Shown here: piece by piece, positions 59,768-64,000 of the stretch
Numbering within the stretch: position 1 is the stretch's first letter
How the letters are laid out: each line of letters starts with the position of its first letter
Source of the DNA: Planctomycetaceae bacterium
GTDB lineage: Bacteria; Planctomycetota; Planctomycetia; Planctomycetales; Planctomycetaceae
Assembly (NCBI GenBank): GCA_019636285.1
Contig: JAHBXV010000008.1
Location: 101,165-165,164 of the forward strand
Direction: 5' to 3'
DNA length: 64,000 nucleotides
Program-made: the position numbers and the translations under genes
Notes under the pieces: generated by a model
What the model saw: only the letters and a program-made list of their open reading frames with translations
Database searches by the model: none
What the model was told of the DNA's origin: nothing

Positions 59768-61399
59768 GTGCAATCCCCCTCAATCGAGTCGACGGACCGG
59801 GCCACGGTCATCACCCGCTGGAGCGTGGTGACGGTTTCCAGTCTGATGGCGGTACTGTTGTACGTGGATCGGACCTGTGTTGGCGTTTTGCAGACTTACA
59901 TCGCGGAAGACCTGTCGCTGACGGAACGTGATCTGGGCTGGTTTCAGAGTGCGTTCTTCTGGAGCTACGCCCTGGCGCAGGTGCCATCGGGATGGATCAG
60001 CGACAAGTGGGGGATGCGGGTCATGCTGACGACCTACATCCTGGCCTGGTCGCTGGTGACGGGGTTGATGGGATTCGCCGAGTCGCTGGCGGCGCTCATT
60101 GCCTTGAGGCTGTTGTGCGGACTCGGCCAGGCCGGCGCCTATCCGACCGCGGCCGCCATCCTCAGGGCCTGGGTGCCGACAACGCAGCGCGGACTGGCGA
60201 GTTCCATCGTTGCCCTTGGGGGGCGTGCGGGGGGAGCGCTGGCCCCCATTCTGACGGCGGCGCTGATCGTCGGTTTATTGCCTTGGGTGCTCACAACCAG
60301 TTCGGTGACGGATAGGCCCGACCTGTTTCGCGATTTTGATGCCTTTCGCGCGGAGTTGCAGAACCGTGAATTGCCCGGTGGCGAGATTCGCGAATGGATT
60401 GCCTCGAACTGCCCGCACATATATCGGTCCGCTCTGAACAACTCGCTTATTGAACTGTTACAGCATCCGCCGGACGGATCGCCGTTTCCCGATCGTGATG
60501 GGAGCAAAGCCTTCGAAGCGAACTGGCGAGCGCTGCAGGCGGCCATGCCAAAGTCGATCCGCCGCGTGGACAGTTTCGGCTGGCGGCCCGTCCTGATGGT
60601 TTACGGTCTTGCAGGTGTGTTGGTCGCGGCCCTGGTCTGGGTCGTCGTGCGGGACAGTCCGTCCCGGCATCCCTGGTGCACGGGCGCGTCGACCGTGGCG
60701 GCGGCTCCTCCGACCGCCGTCCGATTTCCGCTGCGCACCATCCTCACCGATCTCAGCTTGTGGGGCTCCAGCCTGAGCCAGTTTTTTACGAACGTGGGCT
60801 GGATCTTCGTGATTACGTCGCTCCCCAGGTACCTGGAAACGGTTCACCATGTCTCGCTGCTCGAGATGGGGTGGTTGAGTTCGGCTCCCATGCTGCTGGG
60901 GGTCGTGGGGATGTTTCTCGGCGGGCGCTGGACAGACTGGGCGACGCGGCGATACGGGCTGCTTTGGGGGAGGCGGCTTCCGATCGTCAGCACGAAAGTG
61001 ATCTCGGGGTGCGGCTATCTGGCCTGCGCGATTCTGCCGACTTTGGTTCCGCCGGAAACAGCCCCGAGTTGGATGCCGTGGGTCTATGTCGGGTTTGTCT
61101 GTGTCGTGACGCTGACCACCGACCTTGGCGTGTCGGCCGTCTGGGCGTATTGCCAGGACGTTGGCGGTCGATTCACGGGGTCGATTCTTGGGTGGGGGAA
61201 TATGTGGGGCAACCTGGGAGCGGCTGTCGCTCCGGTCATTTATGGCTACCTGCTCACCATGCCCGCTGGAGGAGTTCCCGATCTGGCCCGCTGGAACATG
61301 CTATTCCTGTTTCTGGCGGCTTCCATGTGGGTCAGTTGCGCCTGCGGATTCCTGATCGACGCGACCCGACCGCTGGATCGCGAAGAAGCGGCTCAGTGA
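59768..61399 (+). CDS. MFS transporter with a large central insert
   Basis: 543 residues from the GTG at 59768, which has an AAGG site at nine bases; a TTG at 59738 is the longest option. Twelve-helix major facilitator of the sugar-acid (ACS) type: LYVDRTCVGVLQTYIAEDL in TM1, the GWISDKWGMRV loop 2-3 motif, RLLCGLGQAGAYPTAAAI and WGNMWGNLGAAVAPVIYG. A hydrophilic insert of about 100 residues lies between TM5-6 and TM6 (around 180-280: DRPDLFRDF through RRVDSFGW), which is longer than in typical members. Probable substrate: an organic or sugar acid. Confidence 0.88.
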   Translation: MQSPSIESTDRATVITRWSVVTVSSLMAVLLYVDRTCVGVLQTYIAEDLSLTERDLGWFQSAFFWSYALAQVPSGWISDKWGMRVMLTTYILAWSLVTGLMGFAESLAALIALRLLCGLGQAGAYPTAAAILRAWVPTTQRGLASSIVALGGRAGGALAPILTAALIVGLLPWVLTTSSVTDRPDLFRDFDAFRAELQNRELPGGEIREWIASNCPHIYRSALNNSLIELLQHPPDGSPFPDRDGSKAFEANWRALQAAMPKSIRRVDSFGWRPVLMVYGLAGVLVAALVWVVVRDSPSRHPWCTGASTVAAAPPTAVRFPLRTILTDLSLWGSSLSQFFTNVGWIFVITSLPRYLETVHHVSLLEMGWLSSAPMLLGVVGMFLGGRWTDWATRRYGLLWGRRLPIVSTKVISGCGYLACAILPTLVPPETAPSWMPWVYVGFVCVVTLTTDLGVSAVWAYCQDVGGRFTGSILGWGNMWGNLGAAVAPVIYGYLLTMPAGGVPDLARWNMLFLFLAASMWVSCACGFLIDATRPLDREEAAQ

Positions 61400-61426
61400 T
61401 TCCAACACAATTTGTGTCAGAGTCAC

Positions 61427-61651
61427 TCAGTGGTTCCGTCGCTCGATAGGACCGACCGACTGCCGAAAGTCATCGAGATCGACGAAGCCCTTTTCCGGCG
61501 TCGGCGCTTCCTTCGAAGCGGCAGGGCAACTGGAACAGCCGCCGCACGACTGGTTGCCGCGCCGGCCCGCCGGCCAGAGTGCGCGCACGACCCAGAGCGT
61601 CGCGATCGAGACAATCGCAATGGTCGCGACGATCTGCCAGTCGAAGGTCAT
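61427..61651 (-). CDS. Small Cys-rich membrane protein, FeoB-associated type
   Basis: 74 residues. One membrane segment (about 5-24, WQIVATIAIVSIATLWVVRA) is followed by a short loop with CGGCSSCP (about 36-43) and an acidic tail. This matches the FeoB-associated Cys-rich membrane protein family, thought to help ferrous iron uptake. No feoA or feoB is seen in the window, so the name is by family only. Start is the ATG at 61651. It is convergent with the MFS gene, whose stop is 27 bases away. Confidence 0.72.
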   Translation of the reverse strand: MTFDWQIVATIAIVSIATLWVVRALWPAGRRGNQSCGGCSSCPAASKEAPTPEKGFVDLDDFRQSVGPIERRNH

Positions 61652-61748
61652 GGCTCGGTCCCGGCGAGGGGGGCGGAAGTTTCACTCCCTCAATTGTCAC
61701 GCGCGAGTGATAATCGTCAATCGGGAGGGTGTGGCGAATGAACAACTC

Positions 61749-61785
61749 CCACGCCCTTCCGCAAAGCCGTCAGGGCGTGCCACCG
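61749..61785. repeat. Family B single arm
   Basis: CCCACGCCCTTCCGCAAAGC and CGTCAGGGCGTGCCACC match the right arm of the pair at 19176-19212. The partner arm is missing. It lies between the small Cys-rich gene and the 3' end of fliN. Confidence 0.75.
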
Positions 61786-61807
61786 GAATCCCCGAGGCTT
61801 TCGCTGG

Positions 61808-62362
61808 CTATAGATCGGGAGCGACAATTTCCGCGATGCGGACGCAGAAGTTGTCGTTGAGGACGAGCACTTCGCCTCGGGCCACCAGGCGACCGTTGAC
61901 GAGAATGTCGACCGGATCTCCCGCCAGCTTGTCGAGCGGAACGACGGCCCCCTCGCGCAGCCGCAACACTTCCTCGATCAACAGCTCCGTGCGCCCCAGT
62001 TCGACCCGTAGGTCCAGCTCGACATCGCGAATGGCATCGTAGGGCTTGGGCTCGTTCGACTTCGCGGCGGACTTGCCCTTGAATTCCGGCAACTCGAAGG
62101 GCGATGCCCCGACGTTCTCACCAGCCAGACGGTTCGACGCGGCTTGCGGACGCACCGCTTGTCGCAGATGGTTCTCGGCCTCGTCCAGCAAGGATTCCGT
62201 CGACGATTTCAAGGGAGGACTGGCAGGCGCCGCGGGTTTGGAAGCGGCCGGTGGCGCGCTCGCCGTTGCCGAAGGCGAAGCCGGCGCTTTCAGCATGCCG
62301 GGGCCGCGCGCGGCCTGCATCAGGGCTTCGATCTCTTCGGGTGTCAACAGGTCGTCGGACAT
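61808..62362 (-). CDS. fliN: Flagellar motor switch protein FliN
   Basis: 184 residues. The C-terminal 85 residues are the FliN/SpoA domain: DVELDLRVELGRTELLIEEVLRLREGAVVPLDKLAGDPVDILVNGRLVARGEVLVLNDNFCVRI is the full signature in pieces of that region. The N-terminus has LTPEEIEALMQ, a short helix of the kind found at FliM/FliN N-termini that can bind CheY or FliG, then a Pro/Ala/Ser linker. It belongs to the C-ring that reverses rotation. It reads in the same direction as fliL and motB upstream. Confidence 0.93.
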   Translation of the reverse strand: MSDDLLTPEEIEALMQAARGPGMLKAPASPSATASAPPAASKPAAPASPPLKSSTESLLDEAENHLRQAVRPQAASNRLAGENVGASPFELPEFKGKSAAKSNEPKPYDAIRDVELDLRVELGRTELLIEEVLRLREGAVVPLDKLAGDPVDILVNGRLVARGEVLVLNDNFCVRIAEIVAPDL

Positions 62363-62439
62363 GACGGTTCACCCAGGAACGGGAAAATGCGCTGGAAGGT
62401 TGGGGCTTGCACACTGTCAATGTGTCAAAGATACGGTCG

Positions 62440-62541
62440 CGTGCCACAGGCTCCGCCAGTGTGCCTTAAGTTGATGATCCTTAACAAGATGCACTGACAG
62501 AGCCAGTGGCACACGAAAATCGGGCCGTGGCCAAGGACCAA
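62440..62541. repeat. Family A palindrome pair between fliL and fliN
   Basis: CGTGCCACAGGCTCCGCCAG(TGT) at 62440-62462 and, inverted, GCACTGACAGAGCCAGTGGC(ACAC) at 62491-62514, then the AAATCGGGCCGTG...AAGGAC flank shared with 48706-48729. The pair occupies the only gap in the flagellar gene series. Confidence 0.85.
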
Positions 62542-62595
62542 TGTGCCGGGACAACCGCGAATTCGATGTGGCGGTCTGGTTGTCACTTCACTCCG

Positions 62596-63093
62596 CTACT
62601 GCTCCAGCATCCGAAACTCGTTGATGACCATTTCACTCACGAAGCTGCGCCCCAGCACCTTGTTCACTTCTTCTCGCAGCAGACGCTTCAGCGTACTCAG
62701 ATGCGGATCGTTCAGTTCATCCATCGAGGCGCTCCGGGCAATACGCTCCACCGCCTGGCGGACGCGGTTCTTGTGTTGCTTGTTGGCCGCTTCCTCGAAG
62801 GGGATTTCCTGCCCCTTGGGAATCACGGCGACCAGTCTGAACGACAGATGCACCACGGAGCCGGGCGCGACGCGCGTGTTGGTGCAACTGAACGTATCGA
62901 TCAGCGCTTCGGAGGAAGATTCATCGGCCGCCGCAAGGGCGAGCGTTTCGGCATCCGATTCCGCTGGTTTGGTTTCGGCGCTGTTGGCGGCGGCGTTGTT
63001 GCCGGGCATCAGCACGACGATCATGATGGCTTCGAGCACCATCGCGATGAGAACGATCCCCGCGATGAGCAGTGTCTTTCCGCCGAGTTTCAT
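62596..63093 (-). CDS. fliL: Flagellar basal-body protein FliL
   Basis: 165 residues. An N-terminal membrane segment (about 7-29, LLIAGIVLIAMVLEAIMIVVLMP), an Ala/Ser/Glu-rich linker and a periplasmic domain with the FliL ending HLSTLKRLLREEVNKVLGRSFVSEMVINEFRMLEQ in part. FliL stabilises the stator around the rotor. The ATG has an AAGGA site at nine bases. It sits between motB and fliN in a common order. Confidence 0.88.
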   Translation of the reverse strand: MKLGGKTLLIAGIVLIAMVLEAIMIVVLMPGNNAAANSAETKPAESDAETLALAAADESSSEALIDTFSCTNTRVAPGSVVHLSFRLVAVIPKGQEIPFEEAANKQHKNRVRQAVERIARSASMDELNDPHLSTLKRLLREEVNKVLGRSFVSEMVINEFRMLEQ

Positions 63094-63163
63094 GACCGTG
63101 ATCCTTCACGTCATTCGATGATTGCCGACCGGCCACCTCGGCCGTTTCCACGAAATACGCCTG

Positions 63164-63934
63164 TTACTGGCGCGTATCGCCTTCAACTTCTCGCGCCACC
63201 CGAACCGGGCGGATCACCGACTGGCCATCATCATTTTTGGAGGTATAGGTATCCAGAATCATGACGTCAACACGACGATTTCTGGATTGCTGTGCCCGAT
63301 CGCGACTTACGACAATGGGTTCGGCATCTCCCGCAGCGGCCACAAAGAGTCGGGAGGGCGGGATGCCTAGCCTGACGAGGTAGTTCGCGGCGGCAAGCGA
63401 TCTTTGGTAGGACAGGGAGAAAGGGCTGTCGGTGTCGAGGGCGATGGAGAGTTCGTCGCGTGTTGCGTGCCCGCGTATGAGAATGCTGTTCGCCCGGTTC
63501 TCGAGGACTCGTTTGATCGAATTCAGGTTTTCCTGCGCGGCGGTATTCAACTCGGCGGAGCGAAAATCAAAGAGTGCCGGCCCCCCCAGGCTGACATACG
63601 TTCCGTGCGAAAGTCGCTGCACGCTGCTCGATGGTCCCGATAATCCCTTGGAAACACGACCGCCGGTTTCCGTGCCACCGGTTTGCGACGGGCTTCTCGA
63701 GGCGGGCTGGTCGAGGAGACTTTGCTCCTGCGTTGAGGTTCCCGGAGCGCCGAAGGGCCCCTCGAGAGGGCCGAATCGTTCCTGCAGTGAATTCAACATT
63801 GCCCGCAAACGGCCTTCCTGTTTGATCGTGCTCATCGAGACGAGCATGATGAAAAAGGTCAGCAGCAGCGACATCATGTCGCCGTACGTGACCACCCATT
63901 CCGGAACTCCGGGTGGCGCGTCGTCGTCGGCCAT
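63164..63934 (-). CDS. motB: Flagellar motor stator protein MotB
   Basis: 256 residues. The N-terminal plug region PPGVPEWVVTYGDMMSLLLTFFIMLVSMS holds the proton-path Asp (D19) at the start of the membrane helix, as in MotB. The C-terminal OmpA-like peptidoglycan-binding domain starts near 110 with ILIRGHATRDE, LSYQRSLAAANYLVRLGI and RAQQSRNRRVDVMI. Together with MotA (not in the window, probably just upstream) it forms the stator. The ATG has an AAGGA site. It is the first gene of the motB-fliL-fliN series as seen here. Confidence 0.92.
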   Translation of the reverse strand: MADDDAPPGVPEWVVTYGDMMSLLLTFFIMLVSMSTIKQEGRLRAMLNSLQERFGPLEGPFGAPGTSTQEQSLLDQPASRSPSQTGGTETGGRVSKGLSGPSSSVQRLSHGTYVSLGGPALFDFRSAELNTAAQENLNSIKRVLENRANSILIRGHATRDELSIALDTDSPFSLSYQRSLAAANYLVRLGIPPSRLFVAAAGDAEPIVVSRDRAQQSRNRRVDVMILDTYTSKNDDGQSVIRPVRVAREVEGDTRQ

Positions 63935-63955
63935 GACGGGAAATCCTTTGGGATG

Positions 63956-63988
63956 GTCGATGGTTGAGGGGTTGATGGTTGAGGGGCA
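63956..63988. repeat. CAACCATCAACCCC tract upstream of motB
   Basis: Minus-strand units TCAACCATCAACCCC and TCAACCATCGACC, similar to the tract at 7296-7332. Plus-strand reading is GGTTGAGGGGTTGATGGTTGAG. It starts 22 bases upstream of the motB start. Confidence 0.45.
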
Positions 63989-64000
63989 AGAAAGAGGCGG

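Overview
The window is a 64 kb GC-rich chromosomal segment from a planctomycete (phylum Planctomycetota). The evidence is the density of families that are expanded almost only in that group: a DUF1549/DUF1553 cytochrome protein beside a DUF1501 protein, PVC-type heme-binding dehydrogenases with HEAT repeats, a DUF1559 pseudopilin beside a transthyretin-like lipoprotein, a compact Ser/Thr kinase and short TDAGL-type leucine-rich repeats. No rRNA, tRNA, CRISPR array, prophage or replication origin was seen. Species cannot be fixed from the sequence.

Layout. 1-9 kb: LRR protein, YkgJ-type Cys-cluster protein, gnd (6-phosphogluconate dehydrogenase), an ECF sigma/anti-sigma pair, a small lipoprotein, purine nucleoside phosphorylase, NAD(P)HX dehydratase and the GTPase Obg. 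8.6-16.6 kb: a 1080-residue membrane-anchored beta-propeller-like protein, then gap (own promoter), rpe, a histidine-phosphatase-like protein translationally coupled to accD, and a minimal protein kinase. 17-23 kb: UvrD/PcrA helicase and a tightly overlapping glcD-glcE-glcF glycolate oxidase operon. 23-31 kb: secreted M28 peptidase with PDZ, then a three-gene tripartite exporter (ABC/permease, HlyD-type adaptor, TolC-type lipoprotein). 31-42 kb: planctomycete redox/cytochrome genes, DUF4186, DUF1501, transthyretin-like lipoprotein and DUF1559. 42-50 kb: a REP-associated tyrosine transposase (RAYT) flanked by its probable repeats, nadA, a PIG-L deacetylase, a YjhG/YagF-type dehydratase, a diheme cytochrome and panB. 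50-64 kb: carB, a split dehydrogenase/cytochrome pair, a TIM-barrel isomerase, an MFS transporter, a Cys-rich small membrane protein and flagellar genes fliN, fliL and motB.

How genes work together. gnd, rpe and gap cover pentose-phosphate and glycolytic steps but are not one operon. GlcDEF forms one membrane-linked glycolate dehydrogenase. The 25.3-31.0 kb genes should form an inner-membrane/periplasm/outer-membrane conduit, but the ABC nucleotide-binding domain has lost its Q-loop Gln, signature, catalytic Glu and H-loop His while keeping Walker A. The 53.9-58.6 kb pair looks like a two-gene version of the single-chain dehydrogenase-HEAT-cytochrome protein at 31.2-34.2 kb.

Intergenic space is rich in structured repeats. 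Family A is a GTGCCACTGGC/GCCAGTGGCAC palindrome present around the RAYT and at four other loci. Family B is a GGTGGCACGCCCTGAG inverted pair. Family C is a composite of several hairpins with a CTAGC-N2-TCAAACT motif. Purine-rich minisatellites and G-poor CAACCA tracts also recur. A possible small RNA with a UUCG-capped terminator lies upstream of carB. The strongest points for a second look are the degenerate exporter ATPase, the RAYT/REP system, the apparently inactive phosphatase fused by overlap to accD, and the possible small RNA.
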